Positions 9,178 to 18,344 of a stretch of 64,000 nt of DNA are shown piece after piece. The stretch comes from Lachnospiraceae bacterium. GTDB taxonomy: Bacteria; Bacillota; Clostridia; Lachnospirales; Lachnospiraceae. The stretch covers positions 1 to 64,000 of the forward strand of contig JAGBLN010000035.1 of NCBI GenBank assembly GCA_017635395.1, in the 5' to 3' direction. The translations under genes and the position numbers were made by a program. Each line of letters starts with the position of its first letter. Positions within the stretch are counted from its first letter, which is position 1. The notes under the pieces were generated by a model. It had not been told where the DNA came from. It did not search any database and was given only the letters and a program-made list of their open reading frames with translations.

Positions 9178-10194
9178 ATGAAAACCGGTTTTTTTAAACA
9201 ATATTCCAAGCAGCTGATCGCTGCGGCAGTGATACTGGTCATATGCATAGTGCTGGCAATACTTAAGCCTGCCAAGGATGAGCTTATGTCCCATACATCT
9301 CCTGAGATGCAGAAGATGATAGAGGCAGACGAGTCCAGCAGCAGAAAGCGTGTTACGGTCACATACAACGACCTGTTCATTATCAACTATGCGTCACTTT
9401 CTACATCTGGCGCAAAGGTGATGAGCGAGAAATATGTTGGTTTTGTGGGTAAGGTATATCCGGCGGACGAGGGCGTGATGAAGGTCACCGGCCAGATGGT
9501 GAACTATACTTATCGTATGCTGGGCTGCGGCGAAAACCTCATGCATGGTGCAAAGCTCACTATACTGCTTACGACACTTACTGTCATATTCGGTGTGGTC
9601 TTGGGAACGATCCTTGCCCTTGCAAAGATTAGCAAGAAGAAATGGCTGTCGGGACTGGCAAGCGCATATATCTTCTTTTTCAGGGGCACGCCGCTGCTGA
9701 TACAGCTCTTCGTGGTATACTTCACGGTTCCCGGCGTATGCGGATTTGCATGGCGTGACATCTTCAGCGCTTCCGATGCTGAAGCTGTGTACAAGGGCGC
9801 TTTTACCGCTGCATTAATAGCTTTCGGACTGAATTCAGGTGCGTACTGTGCGGAGATAGTAAGAAGCGCCATCCAGTCAATAGACAAGGGGCAGTTTGAG
9901 GCTGCAAAGGCATTGGGCATGAATTACTTCCAGACCATGACCAGAATAATCATTCCCCAGTCTGTAAGGCGTATGATACCTAATGTTAGTAACGAGTTTA
10001 TCATGGTCCTTAAGGATGCGTCGCTGGTATTTGCCATATCGCTGATGGATATCACCACGATATCGAAGAATATCATGACATCTGAAGGGTCATACCTGGT
10101 TTTCATTCCGGCACTTGTAATTTATCTTGTGATAACCGCATTTTTCGGATTTATCTTTGACAAGATCGAGAAGAAATTCTCGGTGTATGAGTAA
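9178..10194 (+). CDS. Amino-acid ABC transporter permease with N-terminal extension
   Basis: A HisM/GlnP-type inner-membrane subunit (338 residues). The canonical permease domain starts at about residue 122 ([16 protein letters not shown]) and contains the EAA loop [21 protein letters not shown] at about 241-261, which contacts the ATPase. Before it sits an unusual ~115-residue extension: one membrane span (about 12-29) and about 85 mostly polar residues. Typical members are 215-250 residues and begin close to the permease domain. Only a distant GGAGA (spacing 13) precedes the ATG. Co-transcribed with the binding protein and ATPase. Confidence 0.9.
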   Translation: MKTGFFKQYSKQLIAAAVILVICIVLAILKPAKDELMSHTSPEMQKMIEADESSSRKRVTVTYNDLFIINYASLSTSGAKVMSEKYVGFVGKVYPADEGVMKVTGQMVNYTYRMLGCGENLMHGAKLTILLTTLTVIFGVVLGTILALAKISKKKWLSGLASAYIFFFRGTPLLIQLFVVYFTVPGVCGFAWRDIFSASDAEAVYKGAFTAALIAFGLNSGAYCAEIVRSAIQSIDKGQFEAAKALGMNYFQTMTRIIIPQSVRRMIPNVSNEFIMVLKDASLVFAISLMDITTISKNIMTSEGSYLVFIPALVIYLVITAFFGFIFDKIEKKFSVYE

Positions 10195-10208
10195 GGGGGG
10201 CAGTTACC

Positions 10209-10988
10209 ATGAGTGATAATTACGAATACATACTTAAAACAGAGCATGTAAGCAAAAGGTTCGGTACGCTTGAGGTTTTAAAGGACATAAACCTCCAGGT
10301 AAAGAAGGGCGAGGTTATATGCATAATCGGCCCCAGCGGAGCAGGCAAGTCTACTTTCCTGCGTTCCCTTAACCAGCTGGAAAAGATCACAAGCGGTAAG
10401 ATCTTCATAAAGGATGAGCTTTTTCTTCATCGTGAGAATGACCATACGGTGGATAGGCTTCTCCGTGAAAAACAGCAGGAACTCCTTCTCGAAATGGGAA
10501 TGGTATTCCAGAGATTCAATCTTTTCCCTCATAAGACGGTACTTCAGAATGTCTGCGAGGCACCTGTAATTGTAAGGAAAGAAAATAAGGATGAAGTGGA
10601 GAAAAGGGCCAGGGATCTTTTGGAGAAGGTTGGGCTTTCCGAAAAGGCTGATGAGTATCCCAGCCGTCTGTCCGGAGGACAGCAGCAGAGAGTGGCCATC
10701 GCAAGGGCTCTTGCCATGAATCCGGAGATCATGCTTTTTGACGAGCCAACATCAGCGCTTGACCCGGAGCTGGTCGGCGATGTACTCCAGGTAATGAAGG
10801 AACTGGCTGAATCAGGAATGACCATGCTGTGTGTTACCCATGAGATGGGCTTTGCAAGGGAAGTTGCCGACAGGGTACTCTTTATGGCAGACGGAATCAT
10901 TGCTGAAGAAGGTACTCCTGAAGAGATATTTACCAATCCGCAGGCAGAGAGGACTAAGAACTTCCTGAATGCGATACTCGAAGCGTAA
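10209..10988 (+). CDS. Amino-acid ABC transporter ATP-binding protein (GlnQ/HisP type)
   Basis: 259-residue cytoplasmic ATPase that powers the importer. Walker [10 protein letters not shown] (41-49), Q-loop in [10 protein letters not shown], signature [15 protein letters not shown], Walker [13 protein letters not shown] and switch His in VTHEMGFA are all intact. It has the 'polar amino acid uptake' hallmark of an insert before the Q-loop ([20 protein letters not shown]). Fourteen bases separate it from the permease; the DMT gene follows after 15 bases. Confidence 0.94.
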   Translation: MSDNYEYILKTEHVSKRFGTLEVLKDINLQVKKGEVICIIGPSGAGKSTFLRSLNQLEKITSGKIFIKDELFLHRENDHTVDRLLREKQQELLLEMGMVFQRFNLFPHKTVLQNVCEAPVIVRKENKDEVEKRARDLLEKVGLSEKADEYPSRLSGGQQQRVAIARALAMNPEIMLFDEPTSALDPELVGDVLQVMKELAESGMTMLCVTHEMGFAREVADRVLFMADGIIAEEGTPEEIFTNPQAERTKNFLNAILEA

Positions 10989-11003
10989 GGACTAAAAATA
11001 ATT

Positions 11004-11906
11004 ATGACAAAGAACCTTAAATATTCCCTCATGTTGCTGCTGACTGCAGCAATATGGGGTTTTGCTTTTGTAGCACAGACTACCGGCGGCGATGCTGTCG
11101 GGCCTTTTAGCTTTAATGCAATCCGCAATATCATAGGTGCAGCGGTGCTTGTGCCGGTGATAGCTTTTCTTGACCGTCTGGGTTATGGAAAGAAGCCGGA
11201 GAGCAAAGAAGAAAAAAAGAAGCTTATTATTTCAGGCAGCCTTATAGGAATAGTTCTTTTCCTTGCAACGAATCTCCAGCAGCTGGGCATCACATACGGA
11301 AGGAGTGCAGGGAAGGCGGGCTTTCTTACGGCCTGCTATCTAATACTTGTTCCTGTCATAGGTTTATTCCTTGGAAAAAAGTGCGGAGCCCATATCTGGG
11401 CGGCTGTGGCAATGACCATGGGCGGCATATATCTTTTAAGCGTGACGGATGCGTCGGGGATTTCCTGGCAGGATATACTTCTGCTCCTCAGTGCGCTTTC
11501 CTTTGCAATACAGATAATACTTATTGACAGGTTCGTGGCGGATGTTGACGGGGTGAGGATGGCTGCCATACAGTTTCTGGTGTGCGGGCTTCTCACAGCT
11601 ATCCCTATGGCAATATTTGAATGCAAGGAGGGATGGACAGAGGCATTTAAAGGATTTGATGCATGGGGATCCATACTTTATGCAGGACTGTTTTCCTGTG
11701 GCATAGCATATACTCTTCAGATTGTTGGACAGAAGAATGTTCATCCCACGCTTGCGTCGCTTTTAATGAGTTTTGAGTCTGTTTTCTGTGTACTGGGCGG
11801 CTGGCTTTTGCTGGGGGAGAAACTGTCAGGGCGTCAGATCGTCGGCTGTGTAATTGTTTTTGTGGCTATACTGCTGGCACAGTTCGGCGAGTTGAAAAAA
11901 AAGTGA
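11004..11906 (+). CDS. DMT/EamA-family transporter
   Basis: A 300-residue protein with about ten membrane spans in two EamA repeats; repeat one starts LLTAAIWGFAFVAQ and repeat two covers about 150-295 (PTLASLLMSFESVFCVLGGWLLLGEKLS is typical of the final part). Members export metabolites or amino acids or act as permeases. The close spacing to the amino-acid importer suggests co-transcription, perhaps as an overflow exporter, but this is inference. The promoter of the next operon overlaps its 3' end. Confidence 0.88.
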   Translation: MTKNLKYSLMLLLTAAIWGFAFVAQTTGGDAVGPFSFNAIRNIIGAAVLVPVIAFLDRLGYGKKPESKEEKKKLIISGSLIGIVLFLATNLQQLGITYGRSAGKAGFLTACYLILVPVIGLFLGKKCGAHIWAAVAMTMGGIYLLSVTDASGISWQDILLLLSALSFAIQIILIDRFVADVDGVRMAAIQFLVCGLLTAIPMAIFECKEGWTEAFKGFDAWGSILYAGLFSCGIAYTLQIVGQKNVHPTLASLLMSFESVFCVLGGWLLLGEKLSGRQIVGCVIVFVAILLAQFGELKKK

Positions 11907-11920
11907 ATATTTGATATAAT
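11892..11920 (+). promoter_or_regulatory. Strong promoter for the asp23-nusB operon
   Basis: TTGAAA (11892-11897), a 17-base spacer and a perfect TATAAT (11915-11920), overlapping the stop codon of the DMT gene. The predicted start near 11927 would give a ~195-base leader before the Asp23 gene, holding the inverted repeats at 11990-12069. Confidence 0.7.
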
Positions 11921-11989
11921 TCGCATAATTATTTTGGACAGCCCGAAGCACTTGCTGCTGAGGGCGTACAAAAGAGTAGATTTACCCAT

Positions 11990-12033
11990 GGCAGCCTGCT
12001 GTTTGCGAAGCAAACTTTTAATTGCAGGCTGCC
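11990..12033. repeat. Large stem-loop in the asp23 leader
   Basis: GGCAGCCTGC (11990-11999) pairs perfectly with GCAGGCTGCC (12024-12033). Nested inside is GTTTGC-GAA-GCAAAC (12001-12015), followed by TTTTA. An outer pair ATTTAC (11980-11985) with GTAAAT (12076-12081) encloses both this element and the adjacent repeat. The short T-run inside the loop is not a standard terminator position. Confidence 0.65.
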
Positions 12034-12069
12034 GTAACTGGAAGAACCCGAAGGGTTCTGAACAGTTAC
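12034..12069. repeat. Dispersed palindromic repeat, copy 2 (asp23 leader)
   Basis: A 36-base near-perfect palindrome: outer arms GTAACTG (12034-12040) and CAGTTAC (12063-12069), inner arms AGAACCC (12043-12049) and GGGTTCT (12053-12059), loop GAA. It matches 60950-60985 at 32 of 36 positions by direct comparison, and a shorter version lies at 100-133. Confidence 0.75.
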
Positions 12070-12121
12070 TAATCCGTAAATGTTTGGTATAGGATTCTGT
12101 TAAGGCATCAGGGAGGTTTTT

Positions 12122-12538
12122 ATGGATGCAAATAACATAAAACTGGGCGTGGATACAAAGTGTTCCGGCACTGTGGCAGTTGCCAATGATGTCGTTGCGA
12201 TCATTGCGTCATTAGCAGCAGCAGAGGTTGAGGGTGTTTCCTCAATGTTCGGAAATATAACGAATGAACTCATGAGCATGGTGGGAATGAAGAATCTTAC
12301 CAAGGGCGTGAGAGTCAGCGTGCTTAATCATACGGTTACTGTGGATCTTTACATTGTTCTGGATTACGGCTATCCGATTCCGGATACCTGCAGGAAGGTT
12401 CAGGAGAAGGTTAAGAGTGCCATTGAGACAATGACGGGGCTTGATGTGGCTGATGTTAATATCAGGATAGCATCTGTTGAGTTTCCCCAGTCTTCACAGT
12501 CTACAAATACAGCAAAGAGAAGAAAAAGAAAGAAATGA
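12122..12538 (+). CDS. Asp23/Gls24 family envelope stress protein
   Basis: 138 residues with the Asp23 domain across most of the length (GTVAVANDVVAIIASLAAAEVEGV, the NHTVTVDLYIVLDYGYPIPD strand, then TGLDVADVNIRI). The C-terminus is strongly basic (KRRKRKK). Asp23 proteins sit near the membrane and are linked to envelope homeostasis in Firmicutes; a gene of this family directly before nusB is a common arrangement. GGGAGG precedes the ATG. Its stop overlaps the nusB start (ATGA), implying translational coupling. Confidence 0.92.
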   Translation: MDANNIKLGVDTKCSGTVAVANDVVAIIASLAAAEVEGVSSMFGNITNELMSMVGMKNLTKGVRVSVLNHTVTVDLYIVLDYGYPIPDTCRKVQEKVKSAIETMTGLDVADVNIRIASVEFPQSSQSTNTAKRRKRKK

Positions 12539-12993
12539 GCAGACACGCCATAAGGAAGCGGCTCTTTATGCTGCTTTTCCGTTCGGAATTTCATAATGCT
12601 GAAGATATGCCGGAGCAGGAAGATCTTTTTTTCCAGCAGGAAGATATTGAGGATAAGGATATCGCACCGGATCTCTGGGATGAGGAGCCGGCTGAGGAGA
12701 CTTCCGATCTTCTGAGTGAAGAAGACAGAAAAGAGGTATCCGAAAAATTCCATTCCATTATGGAGCTGGTGCCGGAGCTGGACAGGCAGCTCAATGAGAA
12801 GATGACCGGCTGGAATACAGAGCGTATAGGCAAGGTTGAGCTTACGATACTTAGGTTAGCTTTATACGAGATAAAGGAAGATGATAACATATCCAGTGCT
12901 ATTGCCATAAACGAAGCGGTGGAGCTTGCCAAGAGATACGGACAGGAGAAATCACCAGAATTCATTAACGGCGTGCTGGCGAAGTTTGCATAA
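12535..12993 (+). CDS. nusB: Transcription antitermination factor NusB
   Basis: NusB with NusE (S10) binds boxA RNA to prevent premature termination in rRNA operons. The 152-residue protein has the N-terminal RKRLFMLLFRSEF helix and the C-terminal family core (LTILRLALYEIKEDDNISSAIAINEAVELAKRYG..SPEFINGVLAKF). An acidic stretch at about 23-65 (many Asp/Glu) makes it slightly longer than usual. Starts inside the asp23 stop codon. Confidence 0.94.
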   Translation: MSRHAIRKRLFMLLFRSEFHNAEDMPEQEDLFFQQEDIEDKDIAPDLWDEEPAEETSDLLSEEDRKEVSEKFHSIMELVPELDRQLNEKMTGWNTERIGKVELTILRLALYEIKEDDNISSAIAINEAVELAKRYGQEKSPEFINGVLAKFA

Positions 12994-13050
12994 CCTGCCC
13001 CAGTGCTGTGTTTTCCATAGGTGCAGGACAGTAAAGTGAGGCAGACAGGT

Positions 13051-14460
13051 ATGCCTGTTAATAAGTATACAGTTACCCAGGTAACAAATTATATCTTAAA
13101 GATGTTCAGAAGTGATCCGTTTCTCGGATCAGTGGCGGTGAGCGGTGAGGTAAGCAATCTCACTTATCACAGGTCAGGCCATATTTATTTCAGTCTCAAA
13201 GATGAGAATTCCATCATAGCGGCCGCAATGTTTAAGAATAAGACTTCAGGCCTTAAATTCAGGCTGGAAGAAGGCATGAAGGTGGTGGCATACGGCAAGA
13301 TAGATGTTTATGCCCCTTCCGGCAGGTACCAGCTTATTTCGGAAAAAATAGAGAATGCCGGAGCCGGTGACCTTGCAGAGCAGTTTGAAAAGCTTAAGAA
13401 AGAACTGGCGGAACGGGGCTTATTTGCGCCGGAATACAAGCAGCCTATCCCTAAGTATGTTAAGACTCTTGGAGTCGTGACTGCGCCCACAGGAGCTGCA
13501 GTAAGGGACATAATAAATGTTTCCAAAAGGAGATATCCGGGAATACAGATAGTCCTTTATCCTGCGCTTGTTCAGGGGGAACAGGCCGCGGATAGCATTG
13601 TAAAGGGCATAAGGGCTCTTGAAAGACACGGCGTGGACCTGATGATAGTAGGCAGGGGCGGAGGCTCCATAGAGGATCTCTGGGCTTTCAACGAGGAAAA
13701 GGTTGCACAGGCCATATTTGACTGTTCCATACCGATCATATCAGCGGTAGGACATGAGACTGACACTACTATAGCGGATTATGTGGCTGACTTAAGGGCT
13801 CCGACTCCGTCAGCTGCGGCAGAGATTGCAGTATTTGACTATCATGCCCTTGTCCGTCAGTGGAGGGATATGCAGGACAGACTGGACTCGCAGATGGACA
13901 TGCGCATAAAGTCCGAGAAAAGGAACTCCGGGCATTTGGAGGCAAGGCTCATACAGCAGATGTTTGCAGTGCTCAGGGACAAAAAGCACAAGTATGAAGA
14001 ATTGTCTATCAAGAATGACAGCCAGTCTCCTGAAAACAAGCTGAAGAGCTTTAAAGAGAAGGCTGAAAGATACAGAAAAGAGCTGGACCGCAATATGGAT
14101 GGTGTTCTGGCTGAAAAGAAACTGTGGCACAGTGAAATGCGGGAGGATGCGGATTCACTTATGGAAGAGCGGCTTAAGGATATCCGTTTGAGATACGAGA
14201 GGTATCCGGACAAGGCTGATACCCTGATCATGAAACAGCTGCAGGACTCCAGGCACAGGTTTGATATCATGAAGGAGAGGCTGAAGGCTGTTTCACCCTT
14301 GGAAAAAATAAGCAGGGGGTATGGATATCTTACCGACGGAGAGAACAGGCCGGTGAAGAGCATAGAAGATACCGGCGCTGGACAGAACCTGATAATAAGG
14401 GTCAGTGACGGTGAAATAAGTACGGAAGTTAAAGCGACAAAGAAAGTGCAGTTAGCATAA
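13051..14460 (+). CDS. xseA: Exodeoxyribonuclease VII large subunit
   Basis: XseA forms with XseB a single-strand-specific exonuclease for DNA repair. The OB-fold domain (VSGEVSNLTYHRSGHIYFSLKD) is followed by the catalytic domain (LGVVTAPTGAAVRDI, VGRGGGSIEDLWAFNEE, SAVGHETDTTIADYVADLRAPTPSAAAE) and a long charged coiled-coil region (about 280-410). I start at ATG 13051 because GAGG lies 9 bases upstream and the family begins near NKYTVTQ; a GTG at 13021 in the same frame lacks a Shine-Dalgarno and would add 10 residues. Confidence 0.95.
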   Translation: MPVNKYTVTQVTNYILKMFRSDPFLGSVAVSGEVSNLTYHRSGHIYFSLKDENSIIAAAMFKNKTSGLKFRLEEGMKVVAYGKIDVYAPSGRYQLISEKIENAGAGDLAEQFEKLKKELAERGLFAPEYKQPIPKYVKTLGVVTAPTGAAVRDIINVSKRRYPGIQIVLYPALVQGEQAADSIVKGIRALERHGVDLMIVGRGGGSIEDLWAFNEEKVAQAIFDCSIPIISAVGHETDTTIADYVADLRAPTPSAAAEIAVFDYHALVRQWRDMQDRLDSQMDMRIKSEKRNSGHLEARLIQQMFAVLRDKKHKYEELSIKNDSQSPENKLKSFKEKAERYRKELDRNMDGVLAEKKLWHSEMREDADSLMEERLKDIRLRYERYPDKADTLIMKQLQDSRHRFDIMKERLKAVSPLEKISRGYGYLTDGENRPVKSIEDTGAGQNLIIRVSDGEISTEVKATKKVQLA

Positions 14461-14478
14461 TTTTCGGAGGGAAAAACA

Positions 14479-14691
14479 ATGGCAGAGGAAAAGATCACTT
14501 TAGAGGAAAACTTTGCGGCAGTAGAGGAAAGCTTAAAGAAAATGGAGCAGTCAGATCTTCCGCTGGAAGATGCATTTAAGCTGTATGAGGACAGCGTTAA
14601 GAGGCTGAAGGCCTGCGCCGATGAAATCGACGATGTGGAAAAGAAGGTAAAGGCACTTATGTCTGACGGCAGTACTGCTGATTTTGAATAA
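14479..14691 (+). CDS. xseB: Exodeoxyribonuclease VII small subunit
   Basis: 70 residues, the usual size. Helical hairpin with the family pattern ENFAAVEESLKKMEQSDLPLEDAFKLYEDSVKRLKAC. Binds the XseA coiled coil. CGGAGGG lies 10 bases upstream of ATG; it is 18 bases after xseA. Confidence 0.95.
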   Translation: MAEEKITLEENFAAVEESLKKMEQSDLPLEDAFKLYEDSVKRLKACADEIDDVEKKVKALMSDGSTADFE

Positions 14692-14708
14692 ATAGGGTTG
14701 GAGTTTGT

Positions 14709-15635
14709 ATGGATTTTGAAGCTGAACTTAAAAAAAGAACAGAGCGGGCAGAAAACATCATAAAGAATTACCTGCCGGAAATTGCCGGCCCCCAGGCCAC
14801 TGTAATAGAGGCTATGGACTATAGCGTGGGTGCTGGCGGAAAGCGCCTGCGTCCCGTGATCATGATGGCAGCATACGAGATGTGCGGAGGGGAAGGCGAG
14901 CTGGTTGAACCTTTCTGCGCGGCCATTGAGATGATACATAACTATTCCCTTGTACATGATGACTTGCCGGAAATGGATAATGACATGATACGCAGGGGAA
15001 TTCCTTCGACCCATGCCAAATACGGCCCGGGAATGGCTGTGCTTGCAGGCGACGGGCTTTTAAACAGTGCTTTTGAAACTGCGCTTAAGAGTACTGCTTT
15101 CGCTGGCTCAGCGGATGATAATGCGAATATACTCAAAGCGCTTTCAGTGCTCGCAGACAGGTCGGGAATCTATGGAATGATAGGCGGACAGGCAGTTGAC
15201 GTGGAGGCTGAGGAAAAAAATCTGGAGCTTCCCGAAGAAGATATACTGTTTGTTTATGAGAATAAAACATCAGCCCTGCTGCAGGCATCCATGGTGTGCG
15301 GCGCATTGCTTGCAGGCGCAGACGGGAAAACTGCGGATGTATTTTCAGAGGCCGCAAGGTGCCTGGGAGTTGCTTTTCAGATACAGGATGACATACTGGA
15401 TGTTACCGGTACGACAGAGGAAATAGGCAAGCCTGCCGGCAGCGATGAGAGAAACGGCAAGAAAACCTATCTGGCATATCTGGGGATGGAAGGCGCAGAA
15501 GCTGAGCAGAGAAGGCTTTCTGCACAGGCCCATGATCTGGTGGCAGGGATCAGCGTGGCAGACGGCGGTGAAGCGGCAGAGGCAAAGGAGTTTTTGACTG
15601 AGCTTATTGACGCCCTTGTGGACAGAAGAAAATAA
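14709..15635 (+). CDS. ispA: Farnesyl diphosphate synthase (polyprenyl synthetase)
   Basis: Condenses IPP with DMAPP/GPP to make farnesyl diphosphate, the precursor of undecaprenyl carrier lipid. 308 residues. GGKRLRP is followed by the first Asp-rich motif HDDLPEMDND and the second, FQIQDDILD. Residues before the first Asp motif (MIHNYSLVHDDLP) fit short-chain synthases. Placement between xseB and dxs is the classic Firmicutes order. Confidence 0.93.
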   Translation: MDFEAELKKRTERAENIIKNYLPEIAGPQATVIEAMDYSVGAGGKRLRPVIMMAAYEMCGGEGELVEPFCAAIEMIHNYSLVHDDLPEMDNDMIRRGIPSTHAKYGPGMAVLAGDGLLNSAFETALKSTAFAGSADDNANILKALSVLADRSGIYGMIGGQAVDVEAEEKNLELPEEDILFVYENKTSALLQASMVCGALLAGADGKTADVFSEAARCLGVAFQIQDDILDVTGTTEEIGKPAGSDERNGKKTYLAYLGMEGAEAEQRRLSAQAHDLVAGISVADGGEAAEAKEFLTELIDALVDRRK

Positions 15636-15657
15636 TTGATCAAAGCAGGAATGTGTA

Positions 15658-17526
15658 ATGCCGATTTTAGATAAGATAAAAAAGGAAAATGACATAAAGA
15701 AGATCTCGTCGGAGGACTATGAAAAGCTTGCGGCAGAGATAAGGTCGTTTCTTATTGAACATATAAGTAATACAGGAGGACATCTTGCATCCAACCTGGG
15801 GGCAGTTGAGCTTACCATGGCCCTGCACCTGTCCGTTGACTTGCCAAAGGATAAGATCGTGTGGGATGTGGGGCACCAGTCATATACGCACAAGCTTCTT
15901 ACCGGAAGACGCGAGGGCTTCGATAACCTTAGAAAATATGGCGGCATGAGCGGATTCCCTAAACGGAAGGAAAGCGACTGCGACGCTTTCAATACAGGAC
16001 ATTCGTCCACGTCTATTTCAGCGGGGCTGGGATTAGTGGCAGCCCGTGAACTGAACGGTGACGATTATACTGTGATCTCTGTTATCGGGGACGGTTCCAT
16101 GACCGGCGGAATGGCTTATGAGGGTCTTAATAATGCCTCTAACGAAAGGCTGAAAAAGAATTTTATAATCATACTGAATGATAACAATATGTCCATCGCA
16201 GAGAATGTGGGCGGAATGTCCAACTATCTGACAAAGATAAGGACCAGCTCCAATTACCTTGACCTTAAGGATAATGTGTACTACAAGCTCATGGATGCGA
16301 AAAGGTATGGCGCCGTAAGGTCTATCCGTACAGCAAAGAGCACCCTGAAGAACCTCTTTGTGAAGAACATGCTTTTTGAGGATATGGGCATCACATATCT
16401 GGGACCGGTGGACGGCCACGATGTGGATGCGATGGTCCGACTGATAGAAGTAGCCAAGAAAGTCAGGGGAGCTGTAATTGTCCATGTGATCACTGAGAAG
16501 GGTAAAGGATATCAGCCAGCTGAGAAGCATCCTTCAAGATTCCATGGCGCTGAGCCTTTTGACATCGAGACCGGAATACCAAAAAAAGTAAAAGAAAAGC
16601 CGGGCTATACTGACGTGTTTTCTACGGTTATGTGCAAGATGGGACAAAAACGGGAGGATGTGGTAGCCATCACTGCAGCCATGCCGGATGGTACCGGGCT
16701 TAAGCGTTTTCACAATATGTATCCGAACAGGTTCTTTGATGTGGGCATAGCGGAGGAGCATGCTGTGACATTTGCGGCTGCGCTTTCCACCGGAGGGAAA
16801 AAGCCCGTAGTTGCGATATACTCATCTTTCCTGCAGAGGGCATATGACCAGATACTGCATGATGTCTGCATACAGGATCTGCCAGTTACCTTTGCGATAG
16901 ACAGGGCAGGGCTCGTAGGAAGCGATGGGGAGACCCATCATGGGGCATTTGACCTGTCGTACCTTTCTACCGTTCCGAATATGACAGTCATGGCGCCCAA
17001 GAATAAATGGGAGCTTTCGGATATGCTTTATTTCTCAGTGGATTTCGGGCATCCCATAGCTTTCCGTTATCCCAGGGGAGAGGCCTATGACGGGCTTAGG
17101 GAATTCAGAGCGCCCATAGAACTGGGCAAATGCGAGGTCATATACGAAGAAGAGGAAATATGCCTTTTAGCAGTAGGTTCAATGGTTAAGACTGCTGTTG
17201 AGGTCAGGAATAAACTTATAGAGAGCGGGCATAAGGCAAGCCTTGTCAATGTGAGGTTTGTAAAGCCAATAGATCCGGAACTTGTGAACATAGCAAATAA
17301 AGGGCATAAGCTTATTGTCACGCTTGAAGAGAACTCGCTTTGCGGAGGCTTCGGTGAGAGGTTCGGATATCTGTATGACAGCAAAACAGCTATTGGTGAC
17401 AGAAAGCCGGTTATTAATATCGCCCTTCCCGATGCTTATGTGTCCCATGGCGATGTGCCTTCATTACAGAAGGAATGCGGAATAGATGCGGACTCTGTTT
17501 ATGAGAAAATAATGGAGGCCCTATGA
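15658..17526 (+). CDS. dxs: 1-deoxy-D-xylulose-5-phosphate synthase
   Basis: The TPP-dependent first enzyme of the MEP isoprenoid pathway, joining pyruvate and glyceraldehyde 3-phosphate. 622 residues, full length. TPP-binding GDGSMTGGMAYEGLNNA, substrate-site GHQSYTHKLLTGR, the catalytic Glu region DVGIAEEHAVTFAAAL and DRAGLVGSDGETHHG are intact. Its stop overlaps the tlyA start (ATGA). It works with ispA just upstream to supply prenyl diphosphates. Confidence 0.96.
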   Translation: MPILDKIKKENDIKKISSEDYEKLAAEIRSFLIEHISNTGGHLASNLGAVELTMALHLSVDLPKDKIVWDVGHQSYTHKLLTGRREGFDNLRKYGGMSGFPKRKESDCDAFNTGHSSTSISAGLGLVAARELNGDDYTVISVIGDGSMTGGMAYEGLNNASNERLKKNFIIILNDNNMSIAENVGGMSNYLTKIRTSSNYLDLKDNVYYKLMDAKRYGAVRSIRTAKSTLKNLFVKNMLFEDMGITYLGPVDGHDVDAMVRLIEVAKKVRGAVIVHVITEKGKGYQPAEKHPSRFHGAEPFDIETGIPKKVKEKPGYTDVFSTVMCKMGQKREDVVAITAAMPDGTGLKRFHNMYPNRFFDVGIAEEHAVTFAAALSTGGKKPVVAIYSSFLQRAYDQILHDVCIQDLPVTFAIDRAGLVGSDGETHHGAFDLSYLSTVPNMTVMAPKNKWELSDMLYFSVDFGHPIAFRYPRGEAYDGLREFRAPIELGKCEVIYEEEEICLLAVGSMVKTAVEVRNKLIESGHKASLVNVRFVKPIDPELVNIANKGHKLIVTLEENSLCGGFGERFGYLYDSKTAIGDRKPVINIALPDAYVSHGDVPSLQKECGIDADSVYEKIMEAL

Positions 17527-18323
17527 AAGAAAGACTTGATGTTCTTCTTGTAAAAAACGGGCTTGCCCCCTCAAGGGAAAAGGCGAAGATAATGATCATG
17601 GAAGGCAATGTCTTTGTTGCAGGACAGCGCGAGGACAAGGCCGGCAGTACATTCTCCGAAGATGCTGAGATAGAGGTAAGGGGCAGCAGCTTAAAGTATG
17701 TAAGCCGGGGCGGGCTTAAGCTGGAAAAGGCCCTTGCATCATTTCCGATTGATTTAAATGACTGCATATGCATGGATATAGGTGCATCCACCGGCGGTTT
17801 TACGGACTGTATGCTTCAGAACGGTGCGTCAAAGGTCTATGCCATAGATGTGGGATACGGGCAGCTAGCATGGAAACTCCGTTCTGATGAACGGGTGGTC
17901 TGCATGGAAAAGACCAATTTCCGCTATGTTACGGATGAGCAGATAAGGGAGCCGGTGGATTTTGCATCCGTGGATGTTTCATTTATCTCTCTTTCCAAGA
18001 TCCTTCCTGTGGCTTATCCGCTCCTCAAGGAAAATGGTGAGATGGCCTGCCTTATCAAGCCGCAGTTCGAGGCCGGCAGGGAGAAAGTCGGTAAAAAGGG
18101 TGTGGTGCGGGACCCGAAGGTCCATGAGGAAGTAATTAATAATGTTTTCGGTTTCGCGGCAGATGCAGGCTTTGCTGTATGCGGCCTGGAGTATTCGCCG
18201 GTGAGAGGACCGGAGGGGAATATAGAGTACCTGATGTACCTAAGGAAAAATGTGGGGGAAGCTGATGCCTTTGGTGACGAGCAGATTTCTGAAGTCGTGA
18301 ACAGGGCGCATGAGAGCTTATAA
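17523..18323 (+). CDS. tlyA: TlyA-family rRNA 2'-O-methyltransferase
   Basis: 266 residues. An N-terminal S4 RNA-binding domain (about 3-62, RLDVLLVKNGLAPSREKAK) is joined to an FtsJ-like SAM methyltransferase domain (DIGASTGGFTDCML, then VDVSFISL and LIKPQFE). The best studied members methylate 16S and 23S rRNA riboses; some were first called haemolysins. Coupled to dxs by a 4-base overlap. Confidence 0.93.
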   Translation: MKERLDVLLVKNGLAPSREKAKIMIMEGNVFVAGQREDKAGSTFSEDAEIEVRGSSLKYVSRGGLKLEKALASFPIDLNDCICMDIGASTGGFTDCMLQNGASKVYAIDVGYGQLAWKLRSDERVVCMEKTNFRYVTDEQIREPVDFASVDVSFISLSKILPVAYPLLKENGEMACLIKPQFEAGREKVGKKGVVRDPKVHEEVINNVFGFAADAGFAVCGLEYSPVRGPEGNIEYLMYLRKNVGEADAFGDEQISEVVNRAHESL

Positions 18324-18344
18324 GAATTCAGTGACAAATGATGC

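Noticed and set aside
10193..10207. AAGGGGGGCAGTTAC before the amino-acid ABC ATPase gene as another palindromic-repeat copy
   Set aside because: Only the last 8 bases agree well and the left arm is missing; it probably just serves as the Shine-Dalgarno region.
13857..15014. 385-codon open frame on the minus strand across xseA, xseB and ispA
   Set aside because: It lies wholly antisense to three well-supported genes, is Ser/Phe/Ile-rich as expected for a shadow frame, and has no Shine-Dalgarno or domain.
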